A stretch of DNA of 64,000 nucleotides from Trichoplusia ni (GCF_003590095.1 NC_039482.1:10929657-10993656), one strand, 5' to 3'; counted from the first letter of the stretch, positions 47,300 to 60,279 are shown. Translations and numbers: made by a program. The notes: generated from the letters alone by a model not told the origin.

Positions 47300-50200
47300 T
47301 CTTATTGCATGAGACAAACATGAGAGCAGTTGCATTAACGGATATTTTTATATCAGGATGCAACTGCTGATGCTCGCTGTTTAAGCCAGTCATTGGGAAT
47401 TTTCAGAATTAAATGATCAACAAACGGTGTAGGTATAACTGGAAATAACTTGAACGCAACAAAATTTGAATTATATTTAACACATTTACACGTCGCGTCG
47501 TTGTTTCCAAAGACTCTGCTAAGCCTGTCAGCGCATTCATTTATCCTTCCATTTGGAGGGACATTAAACATATGACCGGCGCTGGTTTGTCATGATATAT
47601 TCCACGGAAAGATATATTTTCATTACTCTCATTTATAATGTTTTAGTAGCAAATTGTCTGCTGTCTGAAAGAAAACATTTCATCGGAAGAAAAAAATAAT
47701 GTTTTGAAGCGAGACTGTACATGCACATCGATGTCGCAACGCATATCGTGTTTCAGGCAAAATAGATGCGAGCAGTAAATAGGAAACTAAAATACCATGA
47801 AACATAACGGATGACGCCGCAACAAGTATTTCTCGTAGCTGGGTTAACGCCAGTTTATATGAGGAAATTCGTTTTAGTGTTTTTGGTCTCATGAAAATTT
47901 CGTAACCGGCATGCAACTGGCGCGCGCTGAGTCAAAAGTAAATTTATAAACAATACGAACCTTATTATTTTCGAAACAACGGTTTCGCACATTTTAATAT
48001 GATGTTGCTCTATGGCAGACAGATAAATTGCCCCGCGATTGTATCAGAACAAGCAATCTGTATGTTTTCTAAGTCACGTCCGACGAATTGCTTTAAGCCA
48101 TTGTTTCGTCTAGTTCATTAAGTGCGATACTTTTCCTCTCTACTGAACCTCAATATTTAAATATGCTATCTCGGAAGATTGAGACGATCAAAGATAAAAA
48201 CAGTAAGATTTATTCTCATAACAACAGTGTTAATTCAAAAAATATTTAAGAAGTATCCAAAAAATACTTTCGAAACAAAACGACGAAGTAAAATGTAGTA
48301 ATCCTGTTTTCTGAACAGCTTTGGTCATGACTTGAACATTGATAAATTCGTTCGGTGTTACGTAACGTGTGACATTGCAGTCACCGCGCTTTACGCAAAG
48401 ATGCACTGACCATCGTGCATCGGTAGCGTTTGCGAAATGCCAGAAAATCGCACGTGTATTAGTTAAGGGCAATACAAACGACGTTAGACATGCCTATGTT
48501 TAGAGAGTTAGTTTTACTCCATTTTTTTAGGTACTTAAATAAACGTAAAGAATCTTGCTGTGTCTTGTTTTCTAAACACTCAGTAAGATTACTAAAAAAT
48601 AGGGATCGTGTAAAAAGTTATATCAAGATCGTTACCATTTTAAAAGTACCTAACCAAGAAGAGTGTGGGTACATTTGTTCAAAATGTTAATCTAGTCAAA
48701 TTCCAATTTAATTAAAAGATCTATTACAAGACGACACAAATTTATTGTGATGGTACCAAATACTGACTATTATTTAACATTACTTTTGAAAATTGCGTCC
48801 TTTTGTTTATTTTTTTAGTTCCGAAGAATGCTAAAATCTATTCAACTCCAAAAATGCTTCGCTTTAAGAAGTTATTATACAATATGTCTGCATTCTGTAC
48901 GTTAAAACCACAATCTGGGATTTGCAGTCTAGACTCTATTTTACGAAATCGACAATTGTATCTACAGCACTAGCCATTAGTCTAACGATGTTTTCTACTT
49001 GTTTTATTTTTTTAAATCTCAATTGTGTAGAGCAAACATAATTATGGGCCATTAAACTAATTTGGAAATCGCGTAACTTTACTCCATAGTAGAAGTAGGT
49101 ATGATTTAATTATTATAAATCTTTTAATTAATCTCCTCCCACATAGTATCACAATGGGCTATAAGATTAACGACCATATTTCGACAACAGACAAATAAAT
49201 TAACTTATTTCGTCAATTCAGAGCACAACTCTAAACCATCGATATGAATATCGATTAAATTTTATGACATCAATTTAAAGTCAAAGTGATAATTTTTCCG
49301 ATTGAATTGCGGCTTAGCCACACCCACCTCGACTATCGAAAGCCGTCTTTCGAAACACAAAGCAAACAATGAATCGTCAAGAAATCGTCAAAAGTTCGAT
49401 ATTGCCTATACACCTATTGAAATGTGGTGTGATTATGGTGGCTAGCATTCAGTACCGTACAGTTACTCAATGTCTCAAACAAGTGCTAATACTCGTAAAT
49501 TAAAACATCTCTTTAATATAGCTGTCCCAAATAAACAAGGGTAAAGACCTTTTACGTAACTGTCTGTTACGTGGCCCGGTGAGAGGCAATGTCAGCCTTT
49601 ACGATTGTTATGACAGCCGAGCAGACTTAGATCCCCACACAATGCTCTGTAACGATTAGCTTCACTGCACTCGCTCTTGTTTACAAAACTTTACACGTAC
49701 TTTTAATCTTCTTTAACGAGAGTATTTTCGTTTCAAATAAAAATGAAAGGTGGAGGTCAAATTGTCTGTACATTTAATTCGTAACATGTTTCAAAATGTT
49801 AAGTAACATAACTGAGATGTTTTCACGATATTAGTGCTTGTACGAGTATCAACTCAGTTTCACAATAGCACAATCAAAGTTAACATTCACCAATGTCATG
49901 TACGTAAACTGAAATGGCTACGAAACTTGTGCTACGTGCTACGCCGTTACAATCTAGGTGCTACAAGATCTTTCACGTCAGCTATATTGTAAATCAGTTT
50001 TATTTAACTTTTTGTTCTTCAATCACACTTATAACGTACAATATTACATACATTAATTGATAGTGTTTAACGCACACCACAAAAGTGAGAGGAATTAAAA
50101 GCATAATGGGTATTAATAGATGATACTGAATACATTATTCTCGTTTCGCAACGTGGCAGTGTATTGCAGATCAAGGTTCCTCTGTATCTAATAAAATTCG

Positions 50201-50550
50201 TCTTTTGTTTCGCTAGTGTTATGTGCCTAAAAAGGTCAATGAACAGCCTCGGTATTTCTACAACCACTTCTTTTATAACATGTCATGTCGTATTTAAAGC
50301 TAATTTATTATGTATTTAATACCCTTGGCATAAGGTTCAAATTAAATGTGAATCATTGCCAATGAGGACTTTACGTTTTTCTATTCAAACCACGATGTGC
50401 AAAGTTAAGTTCGTCGTAGGTTACGAGGTTGTATTAATGCAATTTGAACTTAGACTCAGAGTATTACGTATCGAAATGTTTTGGCATGAACGGGTTGTAT
50501 CGACATTGTATTAAATTTATCGGTTGGCAGTGACGGCCAAAATGTTAGTT
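47300..50550. other. AT-rich DNA, nothing recognised
   Basis: Only short unremarkable frames on both strands. GTGCTACGTGCTACG occurs at about 49,928, related to 55,634. Confidence 0.4.
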
Positions 50551-50569
50551 TGTTTATCGTTAGCGTTCG

Positions 50570-50690
50570 TTCTTGACAGCGAAAAAGTGAAAACGGCTGC
50601 GGTGGCTGAGCGTTGCGATTGTGAAACTAGGCTTCGCGCGAGGCCTCCGCGATGGTGCGCGCGCGCACTCGCGCGGCCACTTATGTAATA
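50570..50690. promoter_or_regulatory. Small CpG-rich island
   Basis: GCTTCGCGCGAGGCCTCCGC and GGTGCGCGCGCGCACTCGCG. Contains GCGTTCGTTCTTGACAG near 50,562, loosely like the 30-kb motif. Overlapping frames on both strands are compositional. Confidence 0.3.
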
Positions 50691-50699
50691 GGAAACAGC

Positions 50700-53600
50700 A
50701 TGGATTCCTTTTGACGATCTCGAGTACCATAAAGTCAACAAGTATGCCATCTAAGTACTTCAACAATAACAAATACCGATCGAACGCAATTTTCACTTTA
50801 GAAATTTACAAACCAGTATTTTTAGGTTAAGATCACGAAATCAATTTCGCATCGTTAATGATTCGCAAAATGTTATGCCATTGACATTCAACTCAAGCAA
50901 TTTGTATGAAATATTTCAATATCATACAGGTTCAAATATATTCGATTGATTTTAAGAATCGTATGCTAATTGAAGAACTTTCGTTCAATACAGATACCAT
51001 CGTTATGAACGCACGCATATTTTTTTGGTAATGTATTCGCCGTCATGCTGCGGCCTGCAAACCAAAATTCACAACAATAGCGATGATTTGTGTCATTGAC
51101 ATAACTATTGTTCATTGTTAAAATTGACGTAGTTTTTTCTTTTGTACGGGCAGTTAAACTTTCTTGGGACAAAAGTTTAATGCGACAGTCATTTGTTTTA
51201 TAATCATTATTATAGCTTTCGTTTAAATGTAAGATACTAGAGAAGTCTTATTTGTAGTAACTACGTTTTGTTTAATAAATTACCTTCCTGAAACTAACTT
51301 ATTAATATAGATATTACAATAAAGGGAACTTGAAATTTGTCTCGAAATATAAAACAAGACAGTAGCATTAACACTCACAGAATTCAATAATATGAACAAC
51401 TCTGAGTAATAAAATACTGATCAACATAAGTGCCCACACAAATTTAACAAAATCATGTTTTTAGGACAGTCACGGTCAATCGTCTATTTAGCGAAATATA
51501 AAACGCGGAAACACTGCAGTACATTAATTTAGGTTCGCTTTGTAACGATGTTTACCAATGAGTGAGGTCGTTCACACCTTTATCGCGCGATTCGGCAAAA
51601 ATTCGAGTGTCACAGACAGTCCGTACTTTAAGAGATCATAACAATACGTCACTTTGCATGTAATCGGTCAGCTAGCACAGTCTACATCAGATACAGCTAT
51701 TGATTGCCTGCTATCTTCTGGAATGTGCATAGCAACAAACAATCAAAATTAGTGATTATAAATTTTAAGTACATTTAGAAGTATATGATCTGAAAAACAG
51801 ACTGTTTTAAATAGTGCCAGTGATTTCAACAGTAACATAACTTCCGTACTGATTGTTTGATACAGGTGTTCTAAAATTCAACATGCGATCGCCATAGTTT
51901 TAACTTACCTATGTGTTGTTTCGTGAACTGTCGTCATAACTATAAAAAAGCACTTATCAACAGCCGGTTGCCTTATCAAACAATGACTTTCGTGGTTTTG
52001 CTTATTTCAATATATTTTGACGAATTACGCAAGATTGTTGGTCGCCGCTTAAGGTAGGTCGTTCAACTTCAACTAGATCACCTAGTCTCGCCGAAGCGTG
52101 TGAAAAACATCCATAGTATATCCAACGTATCGATACAATGAATCGATCGATATGCCTCAATAAGCAACTGATAAACATTTCAAACGATGGGAACGAAATT
52201 CTAAATACTCAGACTCTACGCTGTGGTTGCGAAATCTTTTTGTTAACTCTTTAACGTAGTTTACAATGAATAACGTCAGTTTGTCAAAGATAACTTTGGC
52301 AGAATGCTTTCCTATAATCAAACTCAAATATTTGTGCACTCGAAATATTTAGGCAAGGCATCTGATACACCTTTAATGCGGTTATCATTTGTCAAAGTTG
52401 GTCACGATTTTTTATTGTGACTATTGGACTTGTTTGTTATAGATACAGGTTTGAGTCAACACTAGTATCTGACTATAGCATATTTGATGCAATTTAATTA
52501 AAAAAGACACATTTGTAATACTGCAATTATTTCTCCGTATCTAGTCTGAAATGTTAAGAATTCCAAACAAAATCGCATCGTAAAATTTAGATCATTGTGG
52601 TCAGACGAAAAACGTTGCAACATAAATGAGATTATCTTATTCTCGAGACAATAACAAATGTGGTATCAAATATAGTGGGACTTCCTGTTTTCTTAGCCGA
52701 GATTGGGGTTATTCGGTCCGGCTCGCTTTCACCCATTCTTCAGATAGGCCACCCATACATAGACCGTTGCGTCAATATTTCGAGTAGCCGTGTTTTCTTC
52801 GGGAGAATAGTTAACCCAGTTTCGGTCGGTCCTGGCTAAATATACCGCGGCTACCTGACTGTGAGCGCATACCATGCGCATGGTGACCGCAACCATCGGC
52901 ATCGTGTTGTCAACCTTATTCCTAATCAAATTGTGCTGTGGAGTTTATTGAACAGGTTCTTCTTCATAGCTGTGGTACTTAGGTGAACGGATAGTTAATC
53001 AGGGTGCTGCCCAATGTCGACTTGATTATCGATAACGATTACTTTGTAGCGTAATCTGAATTAACTATTTTTGGTTTTCATTTGAATCTTACTTTTGTGT
53101 GGCATTTCTTCTGAATTAGTAGGTTGTAATTCTTAAATTAGGCTACAGGGTTAAATATTTGCAAAACAGTCACCGTTCCGAGAATCATTAAAAACGTGAA
53201 CTTTCTTTAAACTTGCATACAAACAAATTTATTTCTGGAACTTTGTACAAAGCTTTTATTTGTTTTGAGGTTAATAAACCCTTTGTTAAGAGTTCCTAGA
53301 GCCAAGAGTTACCTTTACCCAGTTAACTTTAGACCTACATTTGCGTAAATACAGAAAAATGCCAATTGGGCTAGAACTTGGACTTTTTTTTCGGCTTCAC
53401 TGCCAGCATAAACAAAACGGTGATGAAAATTTTTTTATGTTAATTTTATTTCAAGTTATCGAGAAAGAGTTTCGTTGAAGCGATGAATGTAAAAAGTGAA
53501 AAGGCTGACTAATAATAACTATATCAATTTGTCTCGTATTGCACATAAAAAATTACCGGAGGGTGACGGGTTCCCATCTCGGTTGGGCAATACGCAACGT

Positions 53601-54520
53601 CTAAACAAGTTTTTGTAACACGCGGTTGTTACACTGGTCATTGCAGGTTTGAACAAAATGACACGTCGAATTACACTTTGAGCAATTAAGCATGCAAAAT
53701 TGAAATGGGTTAATTATAAGTCATTGACGCATACATTTTCTTCGATTTCCTTATTTCATTTAAAATAGATTTTTATAAGAATAATTATTCCTATTGACGA
53801 TCTTAAGAAATAAGGTGTAATGAGATGTATAGGGGCATTCTTTAATGTAGTTTTTTTCTAAATAATGTTGTTGTAATTTAAATTAAAATGATATCATACT
53901 GCCTCATGAGGGCTGTTGAGTGTGAGTGTACGTTTGTAGTAGTTTGTAGGTATGTGAAAAAAAAAACATTTCGACACATTAATTCAAATAATGACATGAT
54001 TTTTTAATAAAACGAGAAAGTTATTTAGTGCTGCTCAGCACATTGTTCGAACAATGAATCAAACCCCTAATCTAGATACTGTTGAATAGCGGCCGATGCG
54101 AATGAACTCGGTTTAATGTAATCCGACACATAAGTGTGCCATCGGCCCGGCTAACCTTTCAGACAAAAACTAAGGGTTTAACTAGGCTGCCGACACCGTG
54201 ACAATAACATTCTAATAGCTGAATCATTATTATAAGTATCACGTTAATGTTTGTGTAACCCCCAAACATGTCTCTTTCGAAACACGGAATAAAGTTAATA
54301 CTGAGTTTCTTTTAACAGAAGAAATTTTAGTTTGCTTAAGGAGGTACACAAGGCCAGTTTGCGAAATCATGAAAAACTGCCATTTTTAAACGCGTTTTGT
54401 ATCGGTAATGTTGCGTGTCGTTTGACATATTTATTTATTAGATGGAAACGAACTGAGGAACGCATTCGTGTTCTTACAGTTTGAAGACAACACTATCATT
54501 CTGTAAAACAGTCGTTGCGC
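50700..54520. other. Intergenic or intronic DNA upstream of the right-edge gene
   Basis: AT-rich, no exon recognised. A slightly GC-richer patch with small frames is at 52,700-52,930. Confidence 0.4.
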
Positions 54521-54529
54521 GGTCATGAA

Positions 54530-54740
54530 GAACCGCGCGTGCGCGTGCGTCTGACCTACTTATGCGCTGGCGACCATTAGTACTTGCCATCAGACCACAC
54601 ACGCTATACTTCCACGCCGCGCCACACGCCCGTCGACATTACTGCGGCCCATCCTAGTCAGTACTGAAACATCGCTACTAACCATACCGAATCCCTTTTC
54701 GGCAGTTCAACGACCCCGCTATCGAAATCCGCACACTTAC
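54530..54740 (+). promoter_or_regulatory. CpG-enriched 5' flank of the right-edge gene
   Basis: AAGAACCGCGCGTGCGCGTG and CACGCCGCGCCACACGCCCG lie 150-350 bp upstream of the leader exon. This may be the proximal promoter. No unambiguous TATA box or TCAGT initiator at proper spacing was found. Confidence 0.35.
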
Positions 54741-54869
54741 ATGCGCGTCCACGGACGAAACGGCCAGATAAAAAAAATGAAACAAAAAACATCACGCGTA
54801 ACGGTGAATGAGTACAAGACAGAGATAACTATATTTCGGCAGTGTACTCGTCGAGTGTAAGGTCGGCTA

Positions 54870-55376
54870 CGAAAAACACTGACGCAATTTTTACAGCGTA
54901 CGTAATTGAGCACTGACGGAGTCAGCGGTGTGTGCGTGAGCGCCGAGAGCGACGCCCGCGTCCGCCGAAACGGAGGCGGAATATTTAGGTGAAAGTGTTT
55001 CGAATTTCGACATGACGACATTCGCGCGCAGTCGTTATCGTGATTTTGCCGAATCGAGAGGTTCGGAGAGTGCGCAGACAACCGCGACGAGACTGCGATC
55101 CGCGCCCGCGCAAACCTTATGTGCTTGCTCCACAGGAAGTGCCCCGGACTCTGCATGCTGAACGTGTCTAGTGTTTGCGTTGGAAAACTATGCTGAGAGT
55201 TGGTGTGTCCAAAAATTTTCGGAGACGTAAATTAAAAAGGTGATCGGTGAATTCGGAACAAACGGTGGTCTTCGTGTGATGTGCGTGTTGAAGCGCTAAG
55301 CAAGCTGTCGGCGGGCGACAAGCTGGGGCCCGACGAGGCGCTGGACGCCTCCACTCACGCGCACCAACTGCAGACG
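54870..55376 (+). other. Putative 5' untranslated leader with four upstream ORFs
   Basis: GC- and CpG-rich sequence continuous with the start codon at 55,377. Upstream ORFs: 55,012-55,161 (49 codons), 55,119-55,196 (25 codons, beginning MCLLHRKCPGLCML), 55,190-55,243 (17 codons, basic) and 55,279-55,299 (6 codons, MCVLKR). The main frame is closed by TGA at 55,248 and then open to the exon end. The part 55,285-55,376 has strong GC at third positions and encodes SKLSAGDKLGPDEALDASTH upstream of the ATG. That may mean translation from an alternative exon, or simply GC-rich leader. Multiple upstream ORFs usually mean tight translational control. The transcription start is not determined. Confidence 0.5.
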
Positions 55377-55392
55377 ATGACCTCCACCATGG
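55377..55392 (+). CDS. First coding exon of the right-edge gene (MTSTM...)
   Basis: ATG ACC TCC ACC ATG G, followed by GTAAAT at 55,393. The first ATG has A at -3; the second lies in an ideal ACCATGG context. The exon ends after one base of a codon (phase 1). The next acceptor in the window, at 63,778, restores the frame exactly: G plus GA gives Gly, then Ile-Met-Thr. Agreement of donor, acceptor, phase and third-position GC makes this a credible gene start. The first few residues alone identify no family. The intron that follows is about 8.4 kb. Confidence 0.6.
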
Positions 55393-56508
55393 GTAAATAT
55401 TGAGATTATTTACCAAAATCACCCTGACTGCAAAAAAAATGCAGGACACTGCAATCGACCATAAATAATAAAAAAAAACCATTGAACCACGATTAATAAT
55501 TTACATTGATTTAATTAATACTAACACGTTTATGTCATAGCTGAATATTCTTTCATCCGTAGGACATACTATTACACTAATCAATCTAACCTACTTCAGC
55601 ATTTATTTGTAAACGAACGGATCGTTCGTAGCCACGTGCTACGTGCTACGCAGTGTGTATGACAGACAATTTTAAATTTAAATGCACAAGAAAAACAAAA
55701 TTGTACAGTTGTAATATTATTAAATATTTTATTTTATCAAACGAATCATATTTTCAGATAGTTATATATTCTATAAGAGTTTTTCTAACTAAATATAAAT
55801 ATGATATGCGTTATTTAAGGATATTTATAAAACACTTTTTTTTATATTTTATGAAAACTTCAATTATTTAACCACGTTTTTAGTAAAGTAAAAATATCAG
55901 ACTTTAATGTTAAGTTAAAGACTTGCTACGAACGTGCTACGGTTTTCTGAGTTAAGTTGAGCTTAATATTGTTATTGATCAATGTTTTTACTTAATAATA
56001 CTCAAAAAATTATTTACAAGACTTACAATCGATAAAATTATGCTTTCGTCGTTTTTTTTAACTTCACCAAAAAAAAATCAGTAAGGAATAGTGTTTAATA
56101 AGTAGTTTTACAATATCTTACTTACTTTAATTCAAATCTCAATCAGACGAATATTATATGATAAAAGCTCGATACGTAAATTGTTTAAATCAGAGTACGA
56201 AAGATACGCAGAAACATTTTTACGAAAACAAATCATAAGACCCTCTTCCTACAACGTTTAATTTGCATACCAGTATGAACTTTGAATTCAAAACAATAAC
56301 ACGCAACTGGTTCAACATCTTGCTGTGTTTACACCGAAACCTGACACAATTTTTAAAAATAAATCAGCATGTTGCAAAACAAAAGAGGTTCAGCTCCACC
56401 ATTGAGCAGTAACCATGACATTCCCAAATCGCCTCGTGGATCGCGATCGTGACTTCATAGTCTATGACCGGCTACTTTTACTTTCGTTACAATATGGCCG
56501 CCCTTTGT

Positions 56509-56769
56509 CTATGACTTGTATTCTATGATGGTGAGGTTGTTGATCTCCCGCCATTTTGCCGTTGCCGAAATACGTTTTTTACGCTCACTTTCCAATGCGG
56601 TGAAAGCGAAAAGGTACAGAATGTCACTGCTTCCTTTCAAAGTATTGTAGTGGGAGGACGTTGTAGTTTCGATAATAATAGGTGCGTTAGTTTGCCTGTC
56701 AAAAACACTATTGTTCGCCAATTTGAATACGTGTAAGTCTGTTGTTCCGAGTTTAAATGGTGTTAACAT
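56509..56769 (-). other. Unidentified 86-codon ORF on the minus strand
   Basis: A complete ATG-to-stop frame encoding a protein with ALESERKKRISATAKWREIN near its C-terminus, a basic stretch with a central Trp. The style is reminiscent of the DNA-binding N-terminal regions of some transposases, but there is no clear match. It lies inside the intron of the + strand gene. It may be a transposon relic, a nested small gene or chance. Confidence 0.25.
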
Positions 56770-57321
56770 ATTTACAAGATGAGTGTGCGCATATGTATGA
56801 GATATGGAAAAGCTGGTCAGGCGAGTGCTGTAAAAATTATAGGGATCATTGGATGGAATATTGGTGAACCTGACTCAACTTCCCGGGTTATTGCTCGCGA
56901 TATTTGTATGGCAAACAATTGTTGATTGTTTCGTATCACATTTTAAGTACTGTTAGTGCTAGCGACATTGGTGGGTTCAACTAAACGTTGATACAGAGAA
57001 ACCGGTTGAAATGTTATCTTTACTTACAATTCTTGTTTTAACCACCCTGATTAGCAATGGAATTCTATAAATGTTTTATTTTTAAACGGGTATTAAACCG
57101 TATTTCTACAATCTTCATACAGTAACTTTCGAGATTGTTGCGTATGTATATGACCTCAAGAATTGCATCTCAAGTTTCCGACGCTGGTGACCGCTGCATT
57201 TTATACGGAAGCTTGACAACTGCAGAATATTCTAGAGAAAAAATAAATTAAATATCTACCTCATGTGGGAAACTGTGCGAATAAAAGTTAACTAATTAAT
57301 AATTTAATAACTAATTAATTT

Positions 57322-57553
57322 GACGACCTCCGTGGTCGAGTGGCGTACGCACCGGTTTCAAGGTGTCGCTATCTCTGAGGTCCCGGGTTCGATCCCCGGT
57401 CGGGTCAATGTAAAAATTCACATTTCTACATTGTCTCGGGTCTGGGTGTTTGTGGTACCTTCGTTGTATCTGGATTCCATAACACAAGTGCTTTAGCAAC
57501 TTACTTTGGGTTCAGAACAATGTATGTGATGTTGTCCGCATTTATTTATAACT
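57322..57553 (+). mobile_element. tRNA-derived SINE
   Basis: The head GACGACCTCCGTGGTCGAGT then GGCGTACGCACC contains an A box (TGGTCGAGTGGCG). GGTTCGATCCCC at 57,386-57,397 is a consensus B box, and CCCGG/CCGGTCGGGTC closes the T-stem and acceptor-like stem. A tRNA-unrelated body follows (TCTCGGGTCTGGGTGTTTGT) and ends TTGTCCGCATTTATTTATA. The flanks ATAACTAATTAATT (left) and ATAACTATAATTAC (right) look like a diverged target duplication. The anticodon region does not form a normal loop, so it is not a functional tRNA gene. Sense relative to the host gene. Confidence 0.8.
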
Positions 57554-57619
57554 ATAATTACGCTCCTACGTAAGTTATGGCATTTACGATATACTTAAGT
57601 ATATAAGTATGGTGTCGTG

Positions 57620-57780
57620 TTTATATTATTGTAAAGGAATGTTGCCAGTGGAATAGGAAGTCGGCGGATCGGAAGTGATGTTTAAAAATACAACGTTTTA
57701 GTTGTGCGCACGCGCAGCTACCTGAATGTCAAGGCACATGCGCTAGAGGCCATGAGAGAGGCCCAGCGCTGGGGCTCGAG
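57620..57780. other. GC-richer intronic patch with ETS-like sites
   Basis: AGGAAGTCGGCGGATCGGAAGTG at 57,655-57,677 (spoken as two sites, AGGAAGT and CGGAAGT) carries two GGAA cores of ETS type 15 bp apart. It lies in the first coding-region intron. Confidence 0.3.
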
Positions 57781-59409
57781 ATACGATAGACAAAATATTA
57801 CATTTAAGTAATAAATATGTATTCCTCATACAACCAAAAAAAACAAAAGAAAAAAACCAAAATCAAGTAGATATATTTTTTAACAAAATAATTATGTGTT
57901 TCTTATAAATTTTAGTAACAATTTAGTGTGAAATCAGGACTGTCTGAGGGCCTAAAGTCCGATAAGACGGACAACAAAATATGCTATTACATAGTTGCCT
58001 GTATTATCTGTATTTCTTTTTTATCGGTCAGACGAAGAAAGTATTTAATATCTTCGTACCGTATCTAATTGTTTAGATTGGTATGTCTGAGTCACAGACA
58101 ATTTTGTGAAATACGTCATGATCCATGACCATGCTTTTCTTAGTTTCCAATGTTTAAAACCTTTTTGGGTTAGATAAACATACAGAGTGAAGTAGGACTG
58201 TAGGCAGAAATAGTTTTACGAGTGCCAATATATCTATTCTCTCTTTAACGTTCGAATAAAAATCAATCGATATTACTACGAAATGTATTCTATATTAAAT
58301 CTATTTCTAGCTGTTACTATTTGATTTTATGAAAGAAATCTGTTGGAAGTTCAAGAATATCTCAAACTATAAAAACAATTAAAAAAACAAAACCCTAACA
58401 ACTTCAAAAAAAGAAACACGGGAACAAAACACAATCGGAATGTCTAAACCTATTACTATTTTACTTCAGTTTCGTGAATTCAGTTCGGTTTTCAATGAAT
58501 GAACTTACGAATGATTATTTTGCCCTTCAAATATACAATCTTTTACATCAGCTCACACGAACCACCGCTCTTGCAACACAGCCCTGAGGTGTCCGAAGCC
58601 ACATTAGGCTACAGGTACATTCGGTCGTTGGCGCCGAAACGGGCTGGCGACCTCGAAAACGACACTGACATTGCGACCGGAACCAAACACTTCCTACAAT
58701 AATACGGACAAAATGAGATGTATGCTCTTACTACTACACTCATTAGATGGACTAGTCTTGTTTCATTGGCCGGGTTATGTTAATTTTTGAGAACTAAGGT
58801 CTTCACTGATTATTTTATTTCGGAATAAACAATGATGTCATTTAAATTGCAAAGTATATGGACTTAAACTCTTCCTATATCATCAGTTTGGCTACTTTAT
58901 GCTTTGTTAGTGAATTCGGCTGTTTTCTCGTGTACCATTTCAAGACGACTTTCATATCACAACTAGCTATTACTGGAAAATATTAATACAAATTATCACG
59001 CTTCGATACAAATACTTTTTGGACAGCATTCATACGATGCTGTGCTGCGAAACTTTGTTGTGCTCTTAATTAAAGTTTCCAACTTAAAACAAATATTGTA
59101 AATTATCGGAATTCAATAAACATTTTCCGTACATACAAGTAGTGCATTTAGACGTGGATGATGCAAGAAGAACAGAAACTATCAGTTGGTACAACAACCT
59201 TGACGACTTACAACATTCACAGGCCCGCTTTATACGTTCTACCGTGCAAACAATCTTTGGAACTTATTGCATCGCTTAGTTTGGTAATAAAGAAGATTTA
59301 TCCGGAAACCTGTATTGCTAAATAGCTGACGAATGTGAAGATGATAGTGTCAGTTTTAAATCACCGTAAGTCCAACGCTGAAATTTTTATTCGTAGGAGG
59401 AAAGTGTCG

Positions 59410-59663
59410 GCAGACAGGAGTGATAGCCAAGTGGTGTGTGCATTGGACTGCCAAGTCAAAAATCGTAGGTTCAAATCCCAACAAGCAGTAGTTTTTTTCG
59501 AATTCAAGTACGTATCACATCTAAAAGCGATTTAGGAAAATATCGTGAGAAACACAGTACACTTGATAATTTTTCAAGGGTGTGTTTAGATCACGTCAGA
59601 GGCCTACGAGCGGTTTAAAAGCTCTGACACCAGGTTGCACATCAAACATGTAGTGAATGAATG
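59410..59663 (+). mobile_element. tRNA-derived SINE, second family
   Basis: A box region GTGATAGCCAAGTGGTGTGT and B box GGTTCAAATCCC at 59,468-59,479 define the tRNA-like head. The body contains AAAATATCGTGAGAAACACA, AGGCCTACGAGCGGTTTAAA and ACACCAGGTTGCACATC, and the end has GTGAATGAATG, a short tandem tail typical of lepidopteran SINEs. Clearly different from the SINE at 57,322. Confidence 0.75.
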
Positions 59664-60279
59664 TGTAGTAAAGAAATACCAACATACGGTAAATGGAAAT
59701 TCCAGACTGTAATCGGTCATTAATTTATCAACAACAACATTATCTTAATCTTTCAATGTTTATTTGTCTATTACTTTCGGGTTTTAGCAAAATAAATACA
59801 GTCATTTTGAACTTGTTTCGAAGTCATTAACATGGTCATAAATAAATCGGCTATGTTCGACTGTTAATGACTTGTTTACTCACGTGAGTGCAATTAGTTT
59901 TACTGCAGGACTCTTTCTATAAATATATTTTTTTTGTTTTTTTTTATATCATTTCATCTAGTATTGTTAACAGATCTTTTTTCTGATACTGGACACTTTT
60001 GCATTGATACTAAATACTACTTGGACCTTTTTGAGTTTTGTTGAGAAACTTTTTGTATGAGTCGCATTGAAATCTATGAAACTTCTTCTTTAAGTAATTC
60101 AAGTGAAATGCTATTTGCCAAATAGTATATCTATACTGTTACTGCAAGCATTAAGTTATTTCTGTACGTAATTCCATCAGAATCCTGACTTGAAGTGGTA
60201 GTGAAGTTGTTAAATCGGGACACCGTATAAATAACTTAAAAAAACGTTAAACGTAAAACTATAAATATTTAGAATACAG

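Noticed and set aside
54737..55156. 139-codon minus-strand frame
   Set aside because: Lies antisense to the leader of the + strand gene, is opened by GC-rich composition and shows no recognised protein features.
57322..57407. Functional tRNA gene
   Set aside because: A and B boxes are present, but the anticodon arm is not a normal loop and a SINE body and tail follow.
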